Below are positions 7,452 to 16,099 of a stretch of DNA of 24,187 nucleotides, in pieces. Each line of letters opens with the position of its first letter. The first letter of the stretch is position 1. A program made the translations under genes and the position numbers. The notes beneath the pieces were generated by a model, which saw only the letters and a program-made list of their open reading frames with translations, did not search any database and had not been told where the DNA came from. Source of the stretch: UBA3478 sp046048095 (GTDB lineage Bacteria; Bacteroidota; Bacteroidia; Flavobacteriales; Flavobacteriaceae); the NCBI GenBank assembly GCA_046048095.1, contig JBJOGS010000001.1, forward strand, positions 1-24,187. Reading direction: 5' to 3'.

Positions 7452-8198
7452 TTAACCCTTTACCACCGCTCCTAAATATTCGCGATTCATGCGTGCTATA
7501 TTCTCAAGAGAGATTCCTTTAGGACACTCAATTTCGCAAGCACCGGTATTCGTACAATTTCCGAAGCCTTCAAGATCCATTTGCTTGACCATGTTCAACA
7601 CGCGGGTATTGGCCTCAACGCGACCCTGTGGTAGCAGCGCATACTGAGAGACCTTGGCTGAGGTAAAGAGCATGGCGCTGGCATTTTTACAGGCAGCAAC
7701 GCACGCGCCGCAGCCGATACAAGTAGCGGCGTTAAACGAAGCATCCGCATGCTCTTTCTCGATGGGGATGGCATTGGCGTCTACTGGACGTCCTGAGGTG
7801 TTTACTGAAATATATCCACCGGCTTGTTGAATGCGATCAAATGCCGACCGATCTACGATAAGGTCTTTGATTACCGGAAAAGCCTTAGCTCTAAAGGGCT
7901 CAATGGTAATGCTGTCACCATCCTTAAAACTTCTCATGTGAAGTTGACAGGTGGTAGTGAGTTTTTGAGGTCCATGAGGCTTTCCATTGATCACCATAGA
8001 GCACATTCCGCAAATACCTTCACGGCAATCGTGGTCAAATTCTACGGGCTCTTTTCCTTGTTCTATGAGTGACTCATTGAGCACGTCGAGCATCTCAAGA
8101 AAGGACATGTCGGGTTCGATGTGATTGAGATCATGCGATTCGAAATACCCCTTGGATTGCGCGTTTTGTTGGCGCCAAACTTTCAAGTGAATTTTCAT
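7452..8198 (-). CDS. sdhB: Succinate dehydrogenase/fumarate reductase iron-sulfur subunit
   Basis: SdhB passes electrons from the flavin of SdhA to the membrane quinone through three Fe-S clusters. In the 248-residue protein the [2Fe-2S] ligands are probably C58, C63, C66 and C84. The [4Fe-4S] cluster likely uses C160, C163, C166 and C225, and the [3Fe-4S] cluster C170, C215 and C221, read from CIGCGACVAAC and CTNTGACEIECPKG. The fourth cysteine of the first set is followed by Lys rather than Pro, as in enzymes with a one-protein cytochrome b anchor. It is the last gene of sdhC-sdhA-sdhB, 4 nt after sdhA. Confidence 0.96.
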   Translation of the reverse strand: MKIHLKVWRQQNAQSKGYFESHDLNHIEPDMSFLEMLDVLNESLIEQGKEPVEFDHDCREGICGMCSMVINGKPHGPQKLTTTCQLHMRSFKDGDSITIEPFRAKAFPVIKDLIVDRSAFDRIQQAGGYISVNTSGRPVDANAIPIEKEHADASFNAATCIGCGACVAACKNASAMLFTSAKVSQYALLPQGRVEANTRVLNMVKQMDLEGFGNCTNTGACEIECPKGISLENIARMNREYLGAVVKG

Positions 8199-8202
8199 AG
8201 CC

Positions 8203-10206
8203 TTATTTGTAAGATCGTGTTTTCAATTCAATGTTTTCGTAAACGAGTTCTTCCTTGTGAAGTACGGCGTCTTTGGGTTCTCCTTTAAATTCCCAAGCGG
8301 CTACATAGCGGTAATTTTCGTCGTCTCTTAGCGCTTCACCGTCTTCAGTTTGATATTCTTCTCTGAAGTGGCCACCACAAGATTCGTTGCGGTTAAGCGC
8401 ATCTAAGGCAAATAGCTCACCTAACTCTAAGAAATCGGCGACTCTTCCGGCTTTTTCAAGCTCTTGGTTTTTGCCGTCGGCAGATCCAGGAATACGGACG
8501 TTTTCATAGAAATCTTTGCGCAGTGCAGCGATTTCGTCGATAGCCTCTTGTAGCCCTTTTGCGTTGCGAGACATTCCGCACTTATTCCACATGATCTTTC
8601 CGAGCTTTTTGTGGTAATAGTCTACCGAATTCTTGCCTGAGGCAGCCATTAGTCGCTCAATCTTCTCTCTCACCCCTTTTTCGGCTTGTTCAAAGGCTTC
8701 TGCGTTAGTGTCTATTGCGCCCGTCTGAATGTCGTCGGCCAGATAGTCTCCGATGGTATAGGGCAGCACAAAGTATCCGTCAGCTAATCCTTGCATTAGC
8801 GCAGAGGCTCCGAGGCGGTTGGCGCCGTGATCGCTGAAGTTCGCTTCTCCGGCGGCATAGCATCCGGGGATAGTAGTCATCAGGTTGTAATCTACCCACA
8901 ATCCGCCCATGGCATAGTGAACGGCAGGGTAAATTTTCATTGGCGTCTTGTATGGATTTTCATCGGCGATTTTCTCGTACATCTGAAAGAGGTTTCCGTA
9001 CTTGGCCTCAACGATTTTTTCTCCAAGCGCTCGAACGGTTTGGTCATCGGCATCTTTTAGACCGCTGGTGTTGGCCTTCTCACGCCCATAGCGCATAATC
9101 GCCGAGTCGAAGTCTAGGTAAACCGCTTCTCCTGTTTTGTTCACTCCATAACCTGCATCGCAGCGTTCTTTCGCGGCTCTCGAAGCGACGTCACGCGGAA
9201 CGAGGTTACCAAAAGCCGGATAGCGACGCTCTAGATAGTAATCTCGATCTTCTTCTGCAATTTGGGTGGGCTTTAGTTTGCCTTCACGAATCGCTTGGGC
9301 ATCTTCTAGTTTTTTAGGCACCCAAATGCGTCCGTCGTTTCTTAACGATTCGGACATGAGTGTCAGCTTAGACTGATGGTCTCCAGAAACGGGGATACAA
9401 GTCGGGTGAATCTGCGTAAAGCAAGGATTAGCGAAGTAGGCGCCTCTGCGGTGTGCCCGCCAGGCCGCCATGACGTTAGCCCCCATACAATAGGTAGATA
9501 AGAAGAAAACGTTTCCGTATCCGCCTGTGGCTAATACCACAGCGTGTGCCCCATGGCGCTCAATTTCACCGGTCACTAGATCACGAGCGATAATTCCTCG
9601 CGCTTTGCCATCCACTAGCACCAAATCCATCATCTCGTGACGGATGTATGACTTGATTTTTCCGCGCTGAATCTGACGATTCATCGCTGAATACGCACCG
9701 AGCAATAGCTGCTGTCCAGTTTGCCCTTTGGCGTAAAAGGTGCGAGACACTTGAACTCCTCCGAAAGAGCGGTTGTCAAGTAACCCCCCATATTCGCGGG
9801 CGAACGGAACCCCTTGCGCCACACATTGGTCAATGATATTGGTAGATACCTCTGCCAAGCGATGCACGTTGGCCTCTCTTGAACGGTAGTCTCCTCCTTT
9901 GATGGTGTCATAAAAGAGGCGATACACCGAGTCGCCATCACCTTGGTAGTTTTTAGCCGCGTTTACCCCTCCTTGGGCAGCGATAGAGTGTGCGCGTCGA
10001 GGAGAATCTTGATAGCAGAACGTCTTTACGTTGTATCCAAGTTCGGCCAGGGTGGCTGAAGCAGACGCACCGGCAAGACCGGTACCAACCACGATTACGT
10101 CGATATTTCTTTTATTCGCCGGATTCACCAGACGAATGTCATTTTTATGCTTGCTCCACTTCTCGGCTAAAGGGCCCTTTGGAACTTTTGAATCGAGTGT
10201 AGCCAT
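8203..10206 (-). CDS. sdhA: Succinate dehydrogenase/fumarate reductase flavoprotein subunit
   Basis: SdhA oxidises succinate to fumarate in the TCA cycle and holds covalent FAD. The 667-residue protein has the dinucleotide-binding VIVVGTGLAGASAS (about 37-50), H73 in RRAHSIAAQGG as the expected FAD attachment site, and GGVQVSRTF. HPTCIPVSGDHQSK belongs to the substrate region. HYAMGGLWVDY and the late GEANFSDHGANRLGASAL bind flavin and dicarboxylate. REEYQTEDGEAL lies in the C-terminal domain. Length is that of the Bacteroidota type, longer than the E. coli enzyme. It begins one base after sdhC ends, implying translational coupling. Confidence 0.97.
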   Translation of the reverse strand: MATLDSKVPKGPLAEKWSKHKNDIRLVNPANKRNIDVIVVGTGLAGASASATLAELGYNVKTFCYQDSPRRAHSIAAQGGVNAAKNYQGDGDSVYRLFYDTIKGGDYRSREANVHRLAEVSTNIIDQCVAQGVPFAREYGGLLDNRSFGGVQVSRTFYAKGQTGQQLLLGAYSAMNRQIQRGKIKSYIRHEMMDLVLVDGKARGIIARDLVTGEIERHGAHAVVLATGGYGNVFFLSTYCMGANVMAAWRAHRRGAYFANPCFTQIHPTCIPVSGDHQSKLTLMSESLRNDGRIWVPKKLEDAQAIREGKLKPTQIAEEDRDYYLERRYPAFGNLVPRDVASRAAKERCDAGYGVNKTGEAVYLDFDSAIMRYGREKANTSGLKDADDQTVRALGEKIVEAKYGNLFQMYEKIADENPYKTPMKIYPAVHYAMGGLWVDYNLMTTIPGCYAAGEANFSDHGANRLGASALMQGLADGYFVLPYTIGDYLADDIQTGAIDTNAEAFEQAEKGVREKIERLMAASGKNSVDYYHKKLGKIMWNKCGMSRNAKGLQEAIDEIAALRKDFYENVRIPGSADGKNQELEKAGRVADFLELGELFALDALNRNESCGGHFREEYQTEDGEALRDDENYRYVAAWEFKGEPKDAVLHKEELVYENIELKTRSYK

Positions 10207-10207
10207 G

Positions 10208-10867
10208 TTATTGAAGAGGATTTAAATGATGAAACAATGCGATAAAAACAAAGCCTGCAGGTACTGCTACCGAAAAGATTTTGGCGAAGGCCTGGATTGC
10301 TTTGCCGTATTTATTGTCTAAACCAATGGTTTGCATTGAAGAGGCAAAACCGTGATACAGGTGCATGGCCAAGAGCACAAAAGAGAAGCTGTAGATCAAC
10401 GTTCGTCCTAATGTGCTGAATTTTGCCACGGTAAAGGCGTGATAGCGCTCGGTATCCACAGGAAGCTGATCTACGTATTTGTAGGCCATCTCGTGCACCC
10501 AAAAATCATACATATGCAACCCGATGAAGGCGAGCACAACGGCTCCTGAAAGTATCATGTTTCTTGAGATCCAGCTGCTATTTGTGCCTGAGCCCCTAAC
10601 TGCATATCCTTCAGCACCTCGTGCCTTACGGTTCTGCACTTCGAGCACAAACCCCATTACAAAGTGAACGATCACTCCTGCAATCAGAATAGGTTGCATA
10701 ATCCATTGCACAATTTTATTGTAGCCCATAAAGTGAGACCATTCATTGTACAAATCGGCTGAAAATACCGAAGCCAAATTGATGGCTAGGTGAAGCGATA
10801 AGAACGAGATCAGAAACAACCCAGACAGGGCCATAACAAGCTTACGCAACAACGAAGAACTTAGCAT
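10208..10867 (-). CDS. sdhC: Succinate dehydrogenase cytochrome b subunit (single-anchor type)
   Basis: This 219-residue integral membrane protein anchors SdhAB and hands electrons to quinone, probably menaquinone in this phylum. Five hydrophobic segments can be seen: about residues 8-33, 55-78, 103-126, 157-180 and 195-214. Histidines placed inside the first four (SLHLAIN, IVHFVMG, GLHMYDF, AMHLYHG) are the expected ligands of two b hemes, as in the Bacillus and Wolinella one-subunit anchors. No second anchor gene is present. It is the first gene of the sdhCAB operon and has a good promoter 35 bp upstream. Confidence 0.93.
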   Translation of the reverse strand: MLSSSLLRKLVMALSGLFLISFLSLHLAINLASVFSADLYNEWSHFMGYNKIVQWIMQPILIAGVIVHFVMGFVLEVQNRKARGAEGYAVRGSGTNSSWISRNMILSGAVVLAFIGLHMYDFWVHEMAYKYVDQLPVDTERYHAFTVAKFSTLGRTLIYSFSFVLLAMHLYHGFASSMQTIGLDNKYGKAIQAFAKIFSVAVPAGFVFIALFHHLNPLQ

Positions 10868-10901
10868 GTGAGTGTCGTTTATCTATAGTGAATTAACGGC
10901 A

Positions 10902-10932
10902 CAAAATTACGCCTCAAACAACTATTCTGCAA
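10902..10932 (-). promoter_or_regulatory. Promoter of sdhCAB
   Basis: On the minus strand TTG (10932-10930) and TAATTTTG (10909-10902, exact TAnnTTTG) are separated by 20 bp. Transcription would begin near 10895, with a leader of about 28 nt before the sdhC ATG at 10867. Confidence 0.6.
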
Positions 10933-10937
10933 CGAAG

Positions 10938-10959
10938 AGCGGCGCAATAAAGCGCCGCT
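10938..10959. terminator. GC-rich hairpin between the propeller gene and sdhC
   Basis: AGCGGCGC (10938-10945) and GCGCCGCT (10952-10959) form a perfect 8 bp stem with a 6-nt loop. It lies 24 bp past the stop of the minus-strand propeller gene, so it probably ends that transcript. The T run on that strand is poor (CTTCGTT). The plus-strand side has the better one (TTTCTTATTT), so the orientation is uncertain. Confidence 0.65.
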
Positions 10960-10982
10960 TTCTTATTTAAACTAATTCTTGA

Positions 10983-13766
10983 TTATTCAATGACCAGCTT
11001 CGACTGACTTTGGCTTTGTGGGCCTTTAAGTACGAGGGTGTATTCTCCTTTGGGCAAATAGTATGCTCCGTTTTGCGAAGCAGTGAACCCTTCACGGGTT
11101 TTCTTTGGAAGCCGCTCAAGAATGGCCTTGTCGATTTCTAAGGTGTAGGCGAGGCTATTGAATCCGGCTTTTGCTTGGTCTTTGAGCAAAAACAATTCTC
11201 GGCCTTCGTGCTGAATCGATAGTTGTATGGCTTGATCAGCATTCGAATAATAGTTCAATTTGATCTCAGGCGTGTAAGTCAGTTCAAAAAAGCTTCTGTT
11301 GCTTCCCCAACGTGAACTATGGCGTAGTTTTTCGGGCTCAAAAAGATGCACGGATTGACTTAATACGGCGGCACTAGCCTCTTGTAGCGCTCTAATTGGC
11401 GCGAGGTAAATACTGCGTCCATGAGTACCAACAACTAGGTGTTGTGCTTCTTTTTGGATTTTTAAGTCGTGCACGGCAACAGCGACAAGCCCTTGGTTGA
11501 GAGCGCTCCATGACTCACCGCGGTCAAGGCTCACATAGAGTCCGTTATCTAGCCCGACAAAAAGCAAGTTTTCGTTAACGGGGTCTTCTATGATCACATT
11601 GACTGAAGATTGCGGAAGATTCGAAGAAATAGACCTCCAGGTGTCGCCGCGGTCTTCGCTCACATAGACATGTGGTGTAAAATCGTCGTTTCTATATGCG
11701 TTTAGCGTGGCATATACCCGTTCTTTTTTATGGGTCGATGCGGCCACACGGCTTACCCATAGATCGCTCGGAAGACCTTCAGATATCAGTTCAAAACTAT
11801 GTCCGCCATCTAACGATCGATGAATGAGGCCGTCATCGCTACCCGTGTAGAGCCATCCAAATTCAAAGTCAGATTCGCTTATACTTGTGAGTGTTCCGTA
11901 GGCCACATTACCCTTTTTTCCGCCCTGGGTGAGGTCATCAGAGAGCGTTTTCCAGGTGTTTCCTTGGTCTAAAGAGCGGTGCAGCTTGTTGCTTCCCATA
12001 TAGAGCACATCTGGATGGTGTTTCGACAGTAATATGGGGGTCTGCCAGTTGAAGCGGTAGGGCGCCTCACCTAGCGAATGTTTAGGAGTAATATAGGTGC
12101 GTTTGCCCGTTTGTTGATCGATGCGGTAGTAGTTGCCAAATTGAAATCCGGTGTACACCATTCGTGCCCCTCTAGGGTCAACTTCGACTTGCATGCCATC
12201 GCCACCTAAGAGCTCTTGCCATGGATTCTGGCCTGTGGCGAGCCATTCACTGCTTTCTTTAGTGGTGTGTTTGGCCTTCCATACCCCGTTGTCTTGAAGA
12301 CCTCCATAGATGTTGTATGGGGCTTCTTGATCTACTTGTATGGCATAAAATTGTCCGACGGCAGGGCTGTTATTTTTTGTCCAATGGGCGCCATCGTCAT
12401 AGGTGATATTGATTCCTCCGTCATTACCGTTGATGAGGTGCCCAGGGCGCTTAGGGTTAATCCAGAGGGCGTGATGATCGGCGTGAACGTTACTTTTATC
12501 GATAGAAGCGAATGTTTTTCCGCCATCTTTTGATTGAATAAGCGGCACCCCGGCGAGGTAAATCACCTCTTTATTATTGGGGTCTACCCTTACCTGAGCG
12601 AAATAATACCCATAGCTATAAAACAATTGATCGATGTAGTCTTCATGAGTGCGCGACCAAGACTTTCCACCGTCATCACTGCGATAAACTTCGGCCCCAA
12701 TCACCGGAGTGTCAAAGAGCATCGCGTTGGCATCTTCGAGGTAAATAGCGAGATCTTTAGGTACGACTACACCATCTCTGACAAGCTGTTTTACGTTTTC
12801 GGCGCGATACTTTTCTTGAAAACCATTGGTCTTTAAATAGTCGTTAAGCGCCTTGTTGTCTAGGTTGAGCAGTTCAGCGACGCTCATTGTTTTGAAATCG
12901 TCTTTTACAAGTCCCTCACCTTTTTCTTTTGGGGAGTTCGCGCGTCTAGCTTGATTGTCGAGCACCGCATAAAGCGTCGTTGAATCGAATACGGCCAACC
13001 CGATGCGACCTACGCCTGCCCCTTGCGGAAATCCGCTGTTTTCTGTACTGATCTTTTGCCAGCTCTGTCCGGCATCAATACTCTTGTAGAGGGCAGAATT
13101 ACGGCCGCTACCTTCAAAATTCCAGGCCTTTCTGTCGCGTTGCCAACTGGCCGCGTAAATCGTGTTAAAATTGTTGGGGTCGTGAGCGAGATCGATTACG
13201 CCTGTATCTTCATTGATAAAAAGGGTCTGTTGCCAGCTGTTTCCGCCATCGGTAGAGCGATAAATACCGCGCTCGGCATTAGGCGTATAGAGGTGGCCGA
13301 GGACTCCGACAATGACGTGATCAGGATTAGACGGGTCGACCAAAATGCGTCCGATATGGTGGCTGTCTTCTAGGCCCAAAAATGTCCAATCTTTGCCGTT
13401 ATTAATGGTTTTGAAAAGCCCGATTCCGGCATAAGAAGAGCGCGAAGAGTTGTTTTCTCCGGTCCCAACGTATAGGGTTCTACTGGGCCAATGCATGGCT
13501 ATTTCACCCAGGTTTTGCGTAGGGGCATTGTCAAAGATGGGGGCAAATGATGTGCCGTTGTCGGTGGTGTGCCAAAGCCCGCCCGATGCGTAGGCTACAT
13601 AGAATTCGGTCGGATCTTCGGGGTTTACCTCAAGGTCAACCACACGCCCGCTCATTACGCTGGGGCCTACAGATTCAAATTGAATGGCCTCAAAATGGTC
13701 TTGGGCTGAGCTCAAAACATAAGAGCATACAGAAATAATTAGCAGTAAGTGTCTGATCGTTTTCAT
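10983..13766 (-). CDS. Secreted VPS10/sortilin-type Asp-box beta-propeller protein
   Basis: The 927-residue protein has a Sec signal peptide (about 1-21, ending SSA) and belongs to the large Bacteroidota group annotated as VPS10-domain or BNR-repeat 'glycosyl hydrolase'. The N-terminal FESVGPSVMSGRVVDLEVNP is typical. I count 11 Asp-box motifs (S/T-x-D/N-x-G-x-x-W/F) near residues 67, 120, 171, 229, 363, 412, 455, 598, 651, 703 and 747, suggesting one or two beta-propellers. A polar, probably helical insertion occupies about 277-353. VHADHHALWINP (427-438) is a conserved-looking histidine cluster. The last 125 residues look like a beta-sandwich ending in GEYTLVLKG. Despite the family name I see no sialidase Arg triad, so enzyme activity is unproven; binding or peptidase-related roles are possible. 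Confidence 0.85.
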   Translation of the reverse strand: MKTIRHLLLIISVCSYVLSSAQDHFEAIQFESVGPSVMSGRVVDLEVNPEDPTEFYVAYASGGLWHTTDNGTSFAPIFDNAPTQNLGEIAMHWPSRTLYVGTGENNSSRSSYAGIGLFKTINNGKDWTFLGLEDSHHIGRILVDPSNPDHVIVGVLGHLYTPNAERGIYRSTDGGNSWQQTLFINEDTGVIDLAHDPNNFNTIYAASWQRDRKAWNFEGSGRNSALYKSIDAGQSWQKISTENSGFPQGAGVGRIGLAVFDSTTLYAVLDNQARRANSPKEKGEGLVKDDFKTMSVAELLNLDNKALNDYLKTNGFQEKYRAENVKQLVRDGVVVPKDLAIYLEDANAMLFDTPVIGAEVYRSDDGGKSWSRTHEDYIDQLFYSYGYYFAQVRVDPNNKEVIYLAGVPLIQSKDGGKTFASIDKSNVHADHHALWINPKRPGHLINGNDGGINITYDDGAHWTKNNSPAVGQFYAIQVDQEAPYNIYGGLQDNGVWKAKHTTKESSEWLATGQNPWQELLGGDGMQVEVDPRGARMVYTGFQFGNYYRIDQQTGKRTYITPKHSLGEAPYRFNWQTPILLSKHHPDVLYMGSNKLHRSLDQGNTWKTLSDDLTQGGKKGNVAYGTLTSISESDFEFGWLYTGSDDGLIHRSLDGGHSFELISEGLPSDLWVSRVAASTHKKERVYATLNAYRNDDFTPHVYVSEDRGDTWRSISSNLPQSSVNVIIEDPVNENLLFVGLDNGLYVSLDRGESWSALNQGLVAVAVHDLKIQKEAQHLVVGTHGRSIYLAPIRALQEASAAVLSQSVHLFEPEKLRHSSRWGSNRSFFELTYTPEIKLNYYSNADQAIQLSIQHEGRELFLLKDQAKAGFNSLAYTLEIDKAILERLPKKTREGFTASQNGAYYLPKGEYTLVLKGPQSQSQSKLVIE

Positions 13767-13778
13767 TTTTGGGTAGCT

Positions 13779-13817
13779 TATATTCGCTTTATTAACGCGT
13801 TACTATTCATAAATATA
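13779..13817. promoter_or_regulatory. Possible divergent promoter region of the GH16 and propeller genes
   Basis: The 54 bp gap between the divergent starts holds TATATTCG (13779-13786, plus) and TATATTTA (13817-13810, minus), each one mismatch from TAnnTTTG and correctly placed for its gene. No clear -33 elements accompany them, so the assignment is weak. Confidence 0.35.
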
Positions 13818-13820
13818 GCA

Positions 13821-14705
13821 ATGAAACGATCTTTATCACTAACCCTAGCATTTGTTACCCTTATTATTTCTGCCTGTTCGAGTTCGAGCGCAGATGATCC
13901 GAAACAACCTAACGAATCGTTGAGCAGTACCGAAGATCAGCTCGTAGCCCCTACTTACGAGTTGGTTTGGGGTGACGAGTTTGATTATGAGGGTACGCCG
14001 ATGGCCGATAAGTGGCACTTTCAAATAGAGCCGATTACCGATAGCGGATGGGCCAACAACGAGCTGCAACACTATACCAATCGACTAGATAATGCACTGG
14101 TTAGTGACGGAACGCTGAAGATCATAGCCAAGAGAGAAGACTATACCTATGGGGGAATGAGCAAAGAATTTACCTCGGCCCGTTTGAACGCTAAGTTCGA
14201 TTTTACTTACGGAAAGGTAGAGGTGAGGGCTAAGCTTCCGGCCGCCGCGGGTACCTGGCCGGCTATCTGGACCTTGGGCTCTAACATTAACGAAAAGGGC
14301 AATTATTTTGGCGACTCTAGAGGAAGCGTCGGATGGCCTCACTGCGGAGAAATTGACATCATGGAGCAGTATGGAGGCAACAAGAACGAAACGCTCGGCA
14401 CATTTCACTGGCACGATACGGGTACTAATGCCTATGCCACCTACGGTCTTAAAAAATCTATTACTGGACTCACAGAAGATTTTCACAATTACGTTCTCGT
14501 TTGGGATGCCGATCGTATAGATATTTATGTAGACGAGACATTAGTCGTACGCATGAACAATGCCGAAAACGTGCCTTTTGACAATCCGCACTACCTGCTG
14601 CTAAACGTGGCTATGGGCGGATCTTTGGGCGGACCCGTGCCTGCTTCATTCGAGCAAGACCAAATGGAGATCGACTACGTTAGAATATATCAACTCAAGA
14701 ACTAG
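13821..14705 (+). CDS. GH16 endo-beta-glucanase-like lipoprotein (laminarinase type)
   Basis: The 294-residue protein is a glycoside hydrolase of family 16, likely cleaving beta-1,3- or mixed beta-1,3/1,4-glucans. A lipoprotein signal (MKRSLSLTLAFVTLIISAC) places the lipidated Cys at residue 19, followed by a Ser-rich, then acidic linker. The catalytic motif CGEIDIMEQ gives E177 as nucleophile, D179, and E182 as acid/base. The extra Met makes it the beta-bulge form found in laminarinases and agarases rather than lichenases. W-rich segments such as GTWPAIWTLG line the cleft. I chose the ATG at 13821 over an in-frame ATG at 13749, because the upstream 24 residues would bury the signal peptide and overlap the divergent gene. 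It abuts the next gene with no gap. Specificity could be another beta-glucan or galactan. Confidence 0.9.
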   Translation: MKRSLSLTLAFVTLIISACSSSSADDPKQPNESLSSTEDQLVAPTYELVWGDEFDYEGTPMADKWHFQIEPITDSGWANNELQHYTNRLDNALVSDGTLKIIAKREDYTYGGMSKEFTSARLNAKFDFTYGKVEVRAKLPAAAGTWPAIWTLGSNINEKGNYFGDSRGSVGWPHCGEIDIMEQYGGNKNETLGTFHWHDTGTNAYATYGLKKSITGLTEDFHNYVLVWDADRIDIYVDETLVVRMNNAENVPFDNPHYLLLNVAMGGSLGGPVPASFEQDQMEIDYVRIYQLKN

Positions 14706-15998
14706 ATGAAATACCACGCCTTACCTTCGGCCCTATTTGTGAAGAACCGAAGCAAGTTTGCCGCTCAGTTGAAGCCCAAAAGCCTTGCTGTGTTCAATTC
14801 AAACGACCTCTATCCCATTGGCGCTGACGCTAGCATGCCCTTTGAACAGCACAGAGACCTGTTTTATTTGAGTGGAGTAGATCAAGAAGAGAGTGTTTTA
14901 GTGCTCTTTCCGGATGCCATTAATCCGAAACACCGGGAAGTGCTTTTTGTGCGCGAAACCAACGACCACATTGCGGTTTGGGAGGGCCCTAAGCTCAGCA
15001 AGGCCGAAGCCACTAAGGTGTCCGGAATTGAAACGGTCTACTGGACCCGTCAATTCGACGCTGTGTTTGCCGACCTCATGAGCGAGGCCGAAACCATTTA
15101 CTTCAATACCAATGAGCACTATCGGCAGACGGTCGAAACTGAAACCCGAGAAGACCGCTTTATTAAGAAAGCGAAAGCCCAGTTTCCCGCTCATCAGGTG
15201 GCTAAGAGCTTTCCAATACTCAATGCCCTCAGAGGCGTCAAAGAACCTGAGGAGATTGAGCTCATTGCCCGAGCCTGTGAAATCACCGAAAAAGGGTTTA
15301 GAAGGCTGCTCAACTTTGTGAAGCCCGGAGTCTGGGAATACGAAATCGAGGCCGAATTGCTGCACGAGTTTGTGCGCAATCGTTCTAAGGGGTTCGCCTA
15401 CACCCCAATAATCGCTTCAGGGGCCTCGGCCAATATTCTGCACTACATTGAGAACAACCGTCAGTGTCAGTCGGGTGATCTTTTGCTGATGGATGTAGCC
15501 GCTGAATACGCCAATTATTCAAGCGATATGACCCGAACTATTCCGGTCAGCGGAAAATTCAGCGCGCGTCAAAAGGCGGTTTACCAAGCGGTACTAAAGG
15601 TAAAAAACGAGGCAACGGCCATGCTCACTCCAGGAATTCTGTGGGCTGAACACCACAAAGAAGTAGGTAAAGTGATGACCTCGGCACTCTTAGACCTTGG
15701 GCTGTTAGACAAGGCAGACGTGCAGGCACAGAGCGAGGAATCTCCTGCGTTTAAGCGTTATTTTATGCACGGAACCTGTCACCACCTTGGCCTAAATACC
15801 CACGATTATGGGCTGCTTAAAACGCCTATTCAGGCGAATATGGTTTTCACCGTTGAGCCAGGCATCTACATACCTGAAGAGGGCTTTGGAATACGCTTAG
15901 AAGACAATGTGGTGGTTCAGCCTTCTGGGGCACCTAAAAATCTTATGCGCAGCATTCCGATTGAGCCCGATGAGATTGAAGAATTGATGAACGCATAA
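14706..15998 (+). CDS. pepP: Xaa-Pro aminopeptidase (peptidase family M24B)
   Basis: The 430-residue enzyme removes N-terminal residues that precede proline and uses two metal ions, usually manganese. The N-terminal aminopeptidase-P domain (about 1-170) contains FEQHRDLFYLSGVDQEES. The C-terminal pita-bread domain carries the five metal ligands: D263 and D274 (LLMDVAAEY, SSDMTRT), H359 (HGTCHHLGL), E384 (TVEPGIYI) and E399 (GIRLEDNVVV). NTHDYG is also conserved. No signal peptide is seen, so it is cytoplasmic. The ATG immediately follows the GH16 stop codon, so the two are likely co-transcribed, although no functional link is evident. A terminator hairpin lies about 40 bp downstream. Confidence 0.94.
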   Translation: MKYHALPSALFVKNRSKFAAQLKPKSLAVFNSNDLYPIGADASMPFEQHRDLFYLSGVDQEESVLVLFPDAINPKHREVLFVRETNDHIAVWEGPKLSKAEATKVSGIETVYWTRQFDAVFADLMSEAETIYFNTNEHYRQTVETETREDRFIKKAKAQFPAHQVAKSFPILNALRGVKEPEEIELIARACEITEKGFRRLLNFVKPGVWEYEIEAELLHEFVRNRSKGFAYTPIIASGASANILHYIENNRQCQSGDLLLMDVAAEYANYSSDMTRTIPVSGKFSARQKAVYQAVLKVKNEATAMLTPGILWAEHHKEVGKVMTSALLDLGLLDKADVQAQSEESPAFKRYFMHGTCHHLGLNTHDYGLLKTPIQANMVFTVEPGIYIPEEGFGIRLEDNVVVQPSGAPKNLMRSIPIEPDEIEELMNA

Positions 15999-16040
15999 GC
16001 GTTGTCAATTCAATAAAATCAAACGCAAAATAGAAATATA

Positions 16041-16069
16041 CCGATTGGTATAATACCAAACGGTTTTTT
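16041..16069 (+). terminator. Intrinsic terminator after pepP
   Basis: Arms 16041-16050 and 16054-16063 pair over 10 bp with one mismatch and a 3-nt loop, and TTTTTT follows at 16064-16069. It lies between the convergent pepP (stop 15998) and thiL (stop 16100). The minus strand has no strong U run, so it mainly serves pepP. Confidence 0.8.
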
Positions 16070-16099
16070 CGCTTAAAACGCCTTTCTCTGTTCAATGGC

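Noticed and set aside
10983..11060. Type IX secretion sorting domain at the C terminus of the propeller protein
   Set aside because: The tail (GEYTLVLKG, then KLVIE) superficially resembles the end of a sorting domain, but the usual preceding motifs are missing and the protein ends in a generic sandwich-like domain.
12216..12836. Open frames on the plus strand inside the propeller gene, and similar ones inside GH16, pepP and sdhA
   Set aside because: Composition follows codon bias of the real gene on the other strand, and the products have no family features.
13749..13820. Upstream ATG for the GH16 gene
   Set aside because: It would bury the lipoprotein signal peptide and overlap the divergent propeller gene; the ATG at 13821 begins a textbook signal with a lipobox.
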